A DNA stretch of 44,236 nt from Acidobacteriaceae bacterium (GTDB lineage Bacteria; Acidobacteriota; Terriglobia; Terriglobales; Acidobacteriaceae). Position 1 is the stretch's first letter, and the number at the start of each line of letters is the position of its first letter. Made by a program: the position numbers and the translations under genes. Below are positions 35,812-43,310 of the stretch, one piece after another. The notes under the pieces were generated by a model. The model was not told the DNA's origin. It did no database searches and worked only from the letters and a program-made list of their open reading frames with translations. Location of the stretch: NCBI GenBank assembly GCA_030037545.1, contig JASHRF010000044.1, forward strand, positions 1 through 44,236, in the 5' to 3' direction.

Positions 35812-36401
35812 ATGAAGCTGCCCGTCAACCCGCCGATCCTGCCCATGCTGGCCAAGCGCGTGGAAGAGATCCCCGCGGGCCCATGGATCTACGAGCCCAA
35901 GTGGGACGGCTTCCGCACCCTCGTCTTTCGCGACGGCAACGAGATTATGCTCCAGAGCCGCGACGAAAAATCGCTCAACCGCTATTTCCCCGAGATGCTC
36001 GATCCGCTGCGCGCCCAGTTGCCAGCCCGCTGCGTACTGGATGGCGAGCTGGTAATCGCGCGCGAAGGCCATCTCGACTTCGACGCTCTCCAGTTGCGCA
36101 TCCATCCCGCTGCGTCGCGCGTAAAAATGCTGGCCGCGTAATCTCCGTCGTCCATCGTCTTCTTCGATCTGCTGGCGCTCGCCGCGAGCGACCTGCGCAG
36201 CGAGCCTTTCGAAAAGCGCTGCGCCCGGAGCGCGTGGTCGAGGTCGCCTATGAGCACCTGCAGTCCGGCCGATTCCGCCACATGGCCCACTTCCGCCGAT
36301 GGCGCGCCGACAAGCGGCCCGAAGATTGCACCTATGCGCAGCTCGAAACCGTTCCGCCCGAAGAGCTGGCCGCCATCTTCCCGCGTGGACGGCGAATTTA
36401 G
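35812..36401 (+). pseudogene. Degraded ATP-dependent DNA ligase (LigD/LigC-type)
   Basis: The 5' part (35812-36141) encodes 109 residues with the adenylation motif EPKWDGFR, whose lysine accepts AMP, and LDGELVI. A TAA at 36139-36141 ends it, but the same frame continues with SPSSIVFFDLLALAASDLRSEPFEK, a normal ligase segment. The frame then shifts at about 36215. The remaining plus-strand reading is the ligase C-terminus LRPERVVEVAYEHLQ, FRRWRADKRPEDCTYAQLE, ending at 36401. The roughly 190 residues usually between these parts, with the remaining nucleotidyltransferase motifs and most of the OB domain, are missing. One nonsense change, one large deletion and a frameshift make it a clear pseudogene. 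No Ku gene is nearby. Confidence 0.85.
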
Positions 36402-36503
36402 CGAACCCGCTCCACCGATCGCTCCTTCTCGCATGAAGAACGCTCGCGGATCACCGCTTCGACGGTTGCGCTCGTCGTTAACAATGACCGCGCGTGAGAA
36501 CGG

Positions 36504-36573
36504 AAGGCTGAAAGCTGATAACTGAAAGCTGCGAACCTGGAGCGAAAACCTAGGAGCGAGCAGCTACCAGCTA
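36504..36573. repeat. Heptamer tandem array running into the rpoN stop codon
   Basis: Ten 7-bp units in register read aaggctg, aaagctg, ataactg, aaagctg, cgaacct, ggagcga, aaaccta, ggagcga, gcagcta, ccagcta. The last unit contains the rpoN stop codon (complement of cta, 36571-36573). The unit pattern is related to the arrays near clpP and mutB. Confidence 0.75.
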
Positions 36574-38286
36574 CTCCCGCTTGCGGCGCTGATGGGTGGA
36601 CGGAATGTTCATGTCTTCGCGGTATTTGGCTACCGTGCGGCGCGTTAGCTGGATGCCCTGCGCCTGCAGCATGGCGGCCAACTGATCGTCGGTGAGTGGC
36701 TTGCGCGCGTCTTCGTCTTCAATGAGCTTGCGGACTTTGCGCTTGAGGACTAACAGCGGAGTGTCGGCGCCTTCGGGGCCGTTGGAGCCCTCGGAGAAGA
36801 AGAAGCGCAGCTCCAGCACGCCCTGCGGCGTGTGCGCGTACTTGTTGGCCACGGCGCGGCTCACCGTGGAAGGGTGCACACCGATCTCTTCGGCCACTTC
36901 CTTGATCATCATGGGACGCAGCGATTCAAGTCCCTGATCGAGGAAATCCTGCTGACGACGGACAATCACCTCGCAAGTCCGCAGGATGGTGCTTTTCCTC
37001 TGCGCGATGTTGCGCATCAGCTGCAGCGCGGAACGGAAGCGCTCCTTGACGTAGTCCTTTACCTCTTTGTCAGTGTCCTGCGACGTGAGCATGTGACGGT
37101 ATTGGCGGCTGAGGCGCAGGCTGGGAAGGTCTTCCTCGTTCATGGTCACCGCCCACTCGCCGCCGCGCTTGACAAAGAAGACGTCGGGCTCGATTAGGCG
37201 CGTTTCCTCGCGATTGTACATGCGCCCGGGACGCGGATCCAGGGTGCGGATGAATTCGACGCCCAGGTGCGCTTCTTCGGCCGAAACCTGCACCGCGCGG
37301 GCAAGATCCTTCATGTCGCGCTTCTGCAGCAGGTGCAGGTGACGATCGACGATGAGCGCGGCCACTTCCATGGCGTGGCGCCGCTCCTCGATCTTGAGGT
37401 CGGCCTGATCGCGGAAGCTGCGATGTGGGCTTTCCGCCTCCGGCACAGGAAGGCGCTGGCCGTAGAGCTCCTCGAATTCATTTTTCTGGGCGGCGATTTG
37501 GAGCAGGAGGCACTGGCGCAGATCGTGCGCGCCCACGCCGGCGGGGTCAAGATGTTGCACTAGCTCAATGGCGCGGCGCATGAGGTCGAACTCGGCGTGG
37601 GAGGCGAGCATCTTTGCCGGCTCCGCGGATGCTGCGATTGCGGGAACGTGGCCATTGCCGCCTGCGGGCACCTCTGGCGCGGCTGGGGCAGCGTTGACAG
37701 CGTGGCCGTTCTGCCTGGCGAAGTCGAGCGAAGAACCGGAGGGAAGATGATGCCAGGCGATGGTCAGCTCTTCCTCGGTAGCGGCCAGGTAGCCGTCGCC
37801 GTCGAGATTGCCAACCACAAATTCGGCCGCTTCGAGCAGATCCAGGGCGAGGCTCAGAGCCCCCAGCTGCCACGCCAGGTGATCGGACAAAGTCGTAGGC
37901 TGGGAGAGAAAGTTCTCAAACGAGGGCTTTTCGCTGCCTTCGTACTCCGGCTGCGTGCGATAACCGGGATCGAGATAGTCCTGGAAATAGGAGCCGAAAT
38001 CGATTTCGCTGAAAACGTCCTTGGGAGTAGTGGCCGCTTCCTCAGCGGTGCGGGCCGTCTCCTCGGCACTGCGCTCCAGACGCTCTTCGCGGCCCGCCAC
38101 TTGATCCAGCATCGGAACCGATTCGTCAATCTCTTCCAGGACGGGGTTTTCCACCATCTCGGCATCGATCATCTCCTTCAGTTCCAGCTTGTTGAGAGCC
38201 AGTACGCTGACCATCTGCATCAGGCCCGGCGTGAGGACCTGGCGTTGCGCGACTCTCAAATTCAGCTTCGGCTGCAGCAGAGCCAT
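36571..38286 (-). CDS. rpoN: RNA polymerase sigma-54 factor
   Basis: This 571-aa alternative sigma factor needs enhancer-binding ATPases to open promoters. Region I is the Gln-rich LRVAQRQVLTPGLMQMVSVL. An acidic region II follows (EEIDESVPML to SEIDFGSYF). The HTH is VAEEIGVHPSTVSRAVANKY and the RpoN box TRRTVAKYRED is at about 548-558. It is longer than most homologues because of an Ala/Gly/Pro-rich insert at about 184-230 (NGHAVNAAPAAPEVPAGG). It follows lptB after 281 bp, the order also seen in proteobacteria. The region upstream holds no other gene. Confidence 0.96.
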   Translation of the reverse strand: MALLQPKLNLRVAQRQVLTPGLMQMVSVLALNKLELKEMIDAEMVENPVLEEIDESVPMLDQVAGREERLERSAEETARTAEEAATTPKDVFSEIDFGSYFQDYLDPGYRTQPEYEGSEKPSFENFLSQPTTLSDHLAWQLGALSLALDLLEAAEFVVGNLDGDGYLAATEEELTIAWHHLPSGSSLDFARQNGHAVNAAPAAPEVPAGGNGHVPAIAASAEPAKMLASHAEFDLMRRAIELVQHLDPAGVGAHDLRQCLLLQIAAQKNEFEELYGQRLPVPEAESPHRSFRDQADLKIEERRHAMEVAALIVDRHLHLLQKRDMKDLARAVQVSAEEAHLGVEFIRTLDPRPGRMYNREETRLIEPDVFFVKRGGEWAVTMNEEDLPSLRLSRQYRHMLTSQDTDKEVKDYVKERFRSALQLMRNIAQRKSTILRTCEVIVRRQQDFLDQGLESLRPMMIKEVAEEIGVHPSTVSRAVANKYAHTPQGVLELRFFFSEGSNGPEGADTPLLVLKRKVRKLIEDEDARKPLTDDQLAAMLQAQGIQLTRRTVAKYREDMNIPSTHQRRKRE

Positions 38287-38567
38287 AACTAGGATTCAAC
38301 CCCTCGTCACCATGAGTGTAGCCATGGGGAAAAAAGCTCCACCACAAAATTGTCTCACTTTTGGACGTTCATTCCGCAATCGGTACAGGGCTTCCTGAAT
38401 TTTCCCTCTTGAAGAAGACTTTGGGCTGATACATGCGGGGTATTGACAGGGAACGACGGGCGCAGGTAGAGAGGAACCAAAGGTGTGAGAGGGCCGGAGA
38501 GGAAATTACGAACGTTGAGCCAGACTGAAAACTGACCCCTGACACTGGCGCCTGAATTCCGCACTTT

Positions 38568-39296
38568 TCAGTTCAGCGAAAAGCCTTCGCCCAGGTAAAT
38601 GCGGCGGACTTCCATGTCGTTTCCGAGCTCGTGGGGCGTGCCGGTGCGGAAGATGCGGCCCTCGGCGATGATGTAGGCGCGGTCGGTGACGCTGAGGGTT
38701 TCGCGGACGTTGTGGTCGGTGATGAGGATACCGATGCCGCCGGCTTTGAGGTCGAAGATGATCTTCTGCAGTTCCAGGACGGCGATGGGATCGATGCCGC
38801 TGAAGGGCTCGTCGAGCAGGATAAAGCTGGGCTGAATGCAAAGGGAGCGGGCGATCTCGACGCGGCGGCGCTCGCCGCCGGAGAGCGCGTAACCGCGGGT
38901 GGCGCGAATGTGGCCCAGGCTGAGTTGCTGGATGAGGCGCTCGGCGCGGGCGCGCCGCTCGCGGTTGCCGAGCGGCTGCGCTTCCAGCACGGCGAGGATG
39001 TTTTCTTCCACCGTGAGCTTGCGGAAGACCGACGGCTCCTGGGGCAGGTAGCTGATGCCGAAGTTGCGCGCCCGCAGGTACATGGGCAGGTGGGTGATAT
39101 CGGTGGAGTCGACCACGACGCGGCCGGTTTCCGGCGCCACCAGGCCCACGATGATGTAGAAGCTGGTGGTTTTGCCGGCGCCGTTAGGGCCGAGCAGGCC
39201 CACGACTTCGCCGCGGGAGATTTTGAGGTTAACGCCGCGGACAACCTGCCGGCCTTTATAGCTCTTGCCGATTTCCTCGACTGAAAGTGTCTCCAT
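38568..39296 (-). CDS. lptB: LptB, ATPase of the LPS export transporter
   Basis: This 242-aa ABC ATPase powers LptFG to lift LPS from the inner membrane towards the LptA bridge. Walker A is GPNGAGKTT, the signature [13 protein letters not shown], Walker [13 protein letters not shown], and the H-loop LITDHNVRE. This set is distinctive for LptB. It follows the LptC/A-like gene after 149 bp that includes repeat DNA, and precedes rpoN. Confidence 0.96.
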   Translation of the reverse strand: METLSVEEIGKSYKGRQVVRGVNLKISRGEVVGLLGPNGAGKTTSFYIIVGLVAPETGRVVVDSTDITHLPMYLRARNFGISYLPQEPSVFRKLTVEENILAVLEAQPLGNRERRARAERLIQQLSLGHIRATRGYALSGGERRRVEIARSLCIQPSFILLDEPFSGIDPIAVLELQKIIFDLKAGGIGILITDHNVRETLSVTDRAYIIAEGRIFRTGTPHELGNDMEVRRIYLGEGFSLN

Positions 39297-39420
39297 TCGT
39301 CCTCAAGCTCTCTTCCGCCGCGTGCAATCGTGCCCATTGCGCCAAGTTCTGGGACAGACAGGCGAGGTGGTTTGTGTGCCGTTGGTGACTTGAGCGAGAT
39401 CGAGAAGACCGGCACTTGAT

Positions 39421-39462
39421 CCCTTAGTCTCTGGTTCCCAGTCCCTCAGTCCCTGCCTCGCC
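39421..39462. repeat. Heptamer array overlapping the end of the lptC/A gene
   Basis: Plus-strand units in 7-bp register read cccttag, tctctgg, ttcccag, tccctca, gtccctg, cctcgcc. The stop codon of the lptC/A gene (39446-39448) lies inside the array, so its last codons derive from repeat DNA. A near-identical copy of the first part occurs at 15699-15718. Confidence 0.65.
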
Positions 39463-41983
39463 GGGGCATAGTGGTTTCCGTGGTCGTCTCGTGTCCGCCG
39501 CCTTCGATACTGACGCTATCATCGCGGCTGTTGAAAATCAAAGCTGCGCCGGTCACGGTACCGCGCTGAGGATCGGTCAGGCGCGGGGGCGAGGACGGGG
39601 TTCCGGTAAGGATGTAGGTGCCGGTGCTGCTGGTGTAGGCGAGCTTTTCGCCGGCACCTCGCCGGTCCTGAGAGGTAAGCACCACGTGGCCCAAGGCATT
39701 TATGCGCTCCACCTGCGCGGATGCTGCGCCAGCGGTCTGTTTGGCTACGCCGGACGGCGCGAGATACAACTCGACCTGTGCGGACGTGGATTCGACGCCG
39801 TCCGCTTGGGCGGTGACGGCGGGCAGCGGATAGGCGCGCATGATGGCCTTGCGCTCAGCGTCGGAATACCACAGATTGCCGCCGCGCACCCAAACTACGG
39901 ACGGCACGGTGGTGTGGCCGGCCGGCTTTTTGACGGAGCCTGCTGGCTCTGCGCCTGCGTTGAGCATGACGGCGATTACCGGTTCGGATGGGTTCGTGGT
40001 ATTCGCCGTCAGCGTCCCGCTCTGCCGGAAGATGACAATGATGGGGGCGCTGATGGAGTTCTCCTGCTGCCATAACCGCGCATGGCCGTTGAAAGTGGTT
40101 TTTCCGGTGGGCTGATGCAGTTCCGCCTCGGCGGCAATGGCATGGACCGGACCTTTGCCGCCCATAGTCACCGGACTTGCGCTGCCGGTGGCTGTCGTGT
40201 CGCCGGATGCGAGCGCTTCGATCCAGGTGGCTTTTACATCTCCGTGAGCGAACGCGTCGCCGCTCGCCTGGGACACATCGACTTTGCCGGCCGTCAATTC
40301 CATGCCGCCGTCCTCCACGCGCGGATGGATGGTCAGGTGCAGCCATTGGCCAGCGGACTCGTAGATGGCACGGCCGGCCGTAGCACGCAGCGGCGGCTCA
40401 AGCTTTGCACCTGGCTTCGCGGCCGGCTGCTGGAACAATGTGACGTGGCCCTCGAGTTCGGCGGACTGAATCTGCGCTTGCGGGGCCGAAGCGCCTGCGG
40501 GCCAGGCGGCGGCCGAATTGGCTACGCGCGGTGCTTCTGGGCCTTGCGCCGGATTGACGGGAACAAAGCGCGCTTGCAGGCGGTCGCCGGTCGCTGTTTG
40601 GCGCGCGCCGTTCGCAGCCGTTTCCTCCATGCTGGAATGACCGATGCCGGTGAGCAAAGTCAGCGTTGACTGAGGCCCGAATAGGCCTGTTATCTCATCG
40701 GCCGCAAGCCGCGATGGCACCGGCGGCTGGCTTCCGCGGCGGGTTTCGCCGGTCAGAACCACGCCTTCCTTACCGTGCACCTGGACCGGCTCAACCCTTC
40801 CGCTGGCGGCCTGGCGAAAATCCACGTCGGCGACCGGCGAGCGCCAGGTGCGCGTAATCCTCACCGGTATTTCCGGATTCTCTCCGGCAGCGGCGAATCG
40901 CACTGGCTTGTTCTCTTGTTCCCTCGGTCCCTCGGTCCCAGTTTCTTCCATCTCTACGCCACGCTCCAGGTGCGCGTGACGCAGTTCGCCCGCGGAGTTG
41001 AACTCGAGGGTCATCACCGGCGAAGTGCCGTTCAACTGGCGGCTGTCGTTCACCGACGCCATGGTGACCCCGCCTTCGAAACGGCCGCTGCGAGGCTGAT
41101 TCTCCCCATTGAAAAGCATGGTGCCGCGCGGCGCAGCCAGATGGCTGCCTGCGGCCGTGGAAACCGTGACGCCGCCGGAAGCATCGAGCCGCTCGATGGT
41201 GCCATCGGCGCGAAAATCGATCAACGCCGCGGCCGCGGAGGCCTGTTTGCCGTGCGTTTCCGCGGTTGCGCCGCGCAGATGGCCGACCTCGGTGTTACGA
41301 TCGAATTCCGCGTGCCGGGCGTGAAGCTCCACCGGGTTGGTGCCCTGCCGCGTGGTCAGCTCCACGGCGCGATCGAGAATCAGAAGGCCTTGGTCGGAGT
41401 TGTAGGTCGCCCCCATGGCGGTTCCACTGCCCTCGGCGCTCGAGAAATCCACGCGCTGAGCAGTGCTGGCAATCCCGGTCTGCTCATTGAAGACCAGGCC
41501 GCTGGTTTTGACTTGGATTTCCCTGTTGGGGCTGGGCTCGGCACGCATTTTTGCTTTCGCCTTCCCGCTGCCGGCCGGCCGCGGCGATGCGGTGGGGCGC
41601 ATAAGCGTGATTTCTACCGGGCCGGCGGCCGTGGCAATTCCGGTCTTCTGGTCGTATTCGAACTCATCGCCTTGGATGCGGTCGACAATGTTACTGTTCT
41701 GGCCGTAGAGCTCAATCCGCACATCATGCAGCGTGGCCTCATCGTTCTTGAGCTGAACGACTTTGGAGGCGTGAATCTTGAAGATGGTGTGGCCGCCGTG
41801 CGATTGCGTGTAGGTGACGCCTTTAGCTTCCTGCTGAATGTCGATGCCCAGGCGCTTGGGAAGATCGCGACGGTTAAACGGTCTCTTCCATTTGCCGATA
41901 GCCAGAAACGCGGCCAGCACCACCACCAGCAGAAGCCCTGCCGCAAGCACCAGCGTCCGGATTCGTTCAATGGTGAAGCGCAC
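39446..41983 (-). CDS. Fused LptC-LptA-like LPS transport protein
   Basis: This 845-aa protein is far longer than LptC (about 190 aa) or LptA (about 185 aa). An N-terminal membrane helix (LVLAAGLLLVVVLAAFLAIG, about residues 11-30) is followed by an LptC-like segment (VTYTQSHGGHTIFKIHASKVVQL). Several OstA/LptA-like strand repeats follow (GDEFEYDQKTGIATAAGPVEI, AVELTTRQGTNPVELHA, GRAIYESAGQWLHL, YTSSTGTYILTGTPSSPPRL). I infer a periplasmic bridge for LPS between LptB2FG and the outer membrane in one chain. It starts with GTG, 2 bp after the upstream hypothetical gene stops. A short octamer repeat lies inside the coding sequence at 40920-40941. Confidence 0.85.
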   Translation of the reverse strand: MRFTIERIRTLVLAAGLLLVVVLAAFLAIGKWKRPFNRRDLPKRLGIDIQQEAKGVTYTQSHGGHTIFKIHASKVVQLKNDEATLHDVRIELYGQNSNIVDRIQGDEFEYDQKTGIATAAGPVEITLMRPTASPRPAGSGKAKAKMRAEPSPNREIQVKTSGLVFNEQTGIASTAQRVDFSSAEGSGTAMGATYNSDQGLLILDRAVELTTRQGTNPVELHARHAEFDRNTEVGHLRGATAETHGKQASAAAALIDFRADGTIERLDASGGVTVSTAAGSHLAAPRGTMLFNGENQPRSGRFEGGVTMASVNDSRQLNGTSPVMTLEFNSAGELRHAHLERGVEMEETGTEGPREQENKPVRFAAAGENPEIPVRITRTWRSPVADVDFRQAASGRVEPVQVHGKEGVVLTGETRRGSQPPVPSRLAADEITGLFGPQSTLTLLTGIGHSSMEETAANGARQTATGDRLQARFVPVNPAQGPEAPRVANSAAAWPAGASAPQAQIQSAELEGHVTLFQQPAAKPGAKLEPPLRATAGRAIYESAGQWLHLTIHPRVEDGGMELTAGKVDVSQASGDAFAHGDVKATWIEALASGDTTATGSASPVTMGGKGPVHAIAAEAELHQPTGKTTFNGHARLWQQENSISAPIIVIFRQSGTLTANTTNPSEPVIAVMLNAGAEPAGSVKKPAGHTTVPSVVWVRGGNLWYSDAERKAIMRAYPLPAVTAQADGVESTSAQVELYLAPSGVAKQTAGAASAQVERINALGHVVLTSQDRRGAGEKLAYTSSTGTYILTGTPSSPPRLTDPQRGTVTGAALIFNSRDDSVSIEGGGHETTTETTMPRRGRD
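40920..40941. repeat. Octamer repeat inside the lptC/A coding sequence
   Basis: The unit tccctcgg occurs twice in tandem and a third partial copy (tcccag) follows. It encodes the TEGPREQE stretch near residue 350 of the protein, between two OstA-like repeats, and resembles the intergenic repeat family at 39421. Confidence 0.6.
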
Positions 41984-41985
41984 GG

Positions 41986-42756
41986 CTAGTTCCTCACGCC
42001 TAGGCGAGCCGCGAGGCGCTGGGCGAGGCTCTCACCCAGCTCGCTCCACAAGATACGCGCCGTGGCGCCCGACTCCTTCTCGATTGCCTGGGTCAGGTCC
42101 ACAAGCTGGCGGACGTTTTCTTCCACGTGCCTGGCGCCAACGGCGTCGAGGTCGGCGCCTTCCTCGAGAAAAGGAGCGTCGGAGCCGAAGTCCACCCGGA
42201 TGTGGCCGTCCTGCTCGTATGTCCCCTCGTCGAAAAGCGGTCCGAGGCCGGTGACGCGGACCAGCCGCGGAGTGCGCGCCCAGCGCGGGTCCAATCCAGC
42301 CGGCGCACGCCCTCCAGCCAAACTGTCATCGAGACTCCCCACCGAGCCCTCATCCTGAGGCCTGTTTTGGCCTGTCGTCCTGAGCGAGTCCGCTGAAGGC
42401 GGATGAGTCGAAGGCTCGCCCTGAGTCGGGCCAGGGGGACCTGCTTCTCCATCCTCGAGTTCCCACAAGCTCCAGCCAATCTGGAACTCGTAGGCATAAT
42501 CGTCGTGAAGCAGTTCCATGGCCTCTTCGACCGCCTCGCGCGGATCGGTGCCCCACTCCGGTCCCGCGCCGGCGTGTCCCCAGACGCGCTGAAAAACCGG
42601 CGCTTCGCTCCAGCTCACCGGCCACACGGTGGCGGCATAGACGCCGTGCTCGCCGCCATGCGCAGCAAACGTGCCCAGCACCGCGGTCAGCTTGTCGGGG
42701 AGGGTCTGGAGGCGCAGGTTCGGGTACCAGAGACTCAGATAAAGCGTGTCGGACAT
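41986..42756 (-). CDS. Conserved-looking hypothetical protein upstream of lptC/A
   Basis: This 256-aa protein starts MSDTLYLSLWYPNLRL and contains HGVYAATVWPVSWSEAPVFQ, EWGTDPREAVEEAMELLHDDYAYEFQIGW and IRVDFGSDAPFL. No domain is recognised; there is no signal peptide or membrane helix. Aromatic-rich N- and C-terminal halves flank a low-complexity linker of about 35 residues (GPPGPTQGEPSTHPPSADSL), which is encoded partly by a repeat element (42352-42430). I chose the ATG at 42756 over the longer frame. It is coupled to lptC/A by a 2-bp gap, so a link to envelope biogenesis is possible. Confidence 0.72.
   Translation of the reverse strand: MSDTLYLSLWYPNLRLQTLPDKLTAVLGTFAAHGGEHGVYAATVWPVSWSEAPVFQRVWGHAGAGPEWGTDPREAVEEAMELLHDDYAYEFQIGWSLWELEDGEAGPPGPTQGEPSTHPPSADSLRTTGQNRPQDEGSVGSLDDSLAGGRAPAGLDPRWARTPRLVRVTGLGPLFDEGTYEQDGHIRVDFGSDAPFLEEGADLDAVGARHVEENVRQLVDLTQAIEKESGATARILWSELGESLAQRLAARLGVRN
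42352..42430. repeat. Repeat element inserted in frame in a coding sequence
   Basis: The plus strand contains gtcctgagcgagtccgctga followed by aggcggatgagtcgaagg, with a TCCGC/GCGGA hairpin at 42389-42403 and flanking cctgag and gggcc copies. This style of sequence recurs in acidobacterial intergenic DNA. Here it is read through in frame as a linker at about residues 109-135 of the host protein. Confidence 0.55.
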
Positions 42757-42828
42757 ATCTATCAGTTTAGACGGGTGAACGGATTGCGGGATTCGCGCAA
42801 TCGCGTCTCGAAGCAGTCCATCCCTCCC

Positions 42829-42867
42829 TTGCCACAGGTAGTGCAATGCACTACAATGAGAATTGTA
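42829..42867 (+). promoter_or_regulatory. Sigma-70 promoter with overlapping palindromes for the HTH gene
   Basis: TTGCCA (42829-42834), a 17-bp spacer and TACAAT (42852-42857) form a good promoter. The palindrome GTAGTGCA-A-TGCACTAC (42838-42854) fills the spacer. The inverted repeat TACAAT-GAGA-ATTGTA (42852-42867) covers the -10 element. This is the expected layout for autorepression by a HigA/XRE-type regulator. Confidence 0.65.
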
Positions 42868-42875
42868 AGTCTAAG

Positions 42876-43220
42876 ATGGATAAGGGTTGGCGGGAACGCG
42901 CAGGCACTGGGATTCAAAACGATGCCGAGGAGAATTGCCGGACCGTGATGCATGGCCCCAGTCAGACGCTGACCGTCTCCGAAAGCGCGACGGAAACGAG
43001 TGTGTACGAGGTGCAGATTCCCGCTGAAATCGACGTGAAGGCAATTCGCGGGCGACTGGGGCTGACGCAGCAGGAGTTCGCCATTCGTTTCGGCTTCAGC
43101 ATAAACACGTTGCGGCACTGGGAGCAGGGACGGCGGGTTCCCGAGGCACCTACGCGGGCGTATTTGCTGGTGATCGACCGGGAGCCGCAGGCCGTAGAAA
43201 AGGCGTTGCGCGTACCATGA
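42876..43220 (+). CDS. XRE/HigA-type helix-turn-helix antitoxin-like protein, no toxin partner
   Basis: This protein of about 114 aa has a C-terminal HTH: VKAIRGRLGLTQQEFAIRFGFSINTLRHWEQGRRVPEAPTRAYL, described here by its key parts LTQQEFA and NTLRHWEQGRR. It matches antitoxins of the HigA2/RelB-like XRE type, which end RAYLLVI..EP.AV..AL. The usual upstream RelE/HigB toxin gene is absent; a divergent hypothetical gene lies there. I prefer the ATG at 42876 because the frame's earlier ATG at 42846 lies inside the predicted promoter. It probably represses its own palindrome-rich promoter. Confidence 0.8.
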   Translation: MDKGWRERAGTGIQNDAEENCRTVMHGPSQTLTVSESATETSVYEVQIPAEIDVKAIRGRLGLTQQEFAIRFGFSINTLRHWEQGRRVPEAPTRAYLLVIDREPQAVEKALRVP

Positions 43221-43310
43221 GACTTTGCCGGGTCGACCGGGCCCAGTTCGGCCGCAGCCTTGCAGGTAGATCGGAATGCACGGAGCAAGTGGTTTTGAGT
43301 GAAGAAAAAC

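Noticed and set aside
40775..41989. A 404-codon plus-strand frame
   Set aside because: It is antisense to the lptC/A gene; the composition is shadow-like with no domain signature.
42846..42875. Upstream ATG for the HTH gene
   Set aside because: It lies within the predicted -35/-10 promoter and palindrome, so it would not be on the main transcript.
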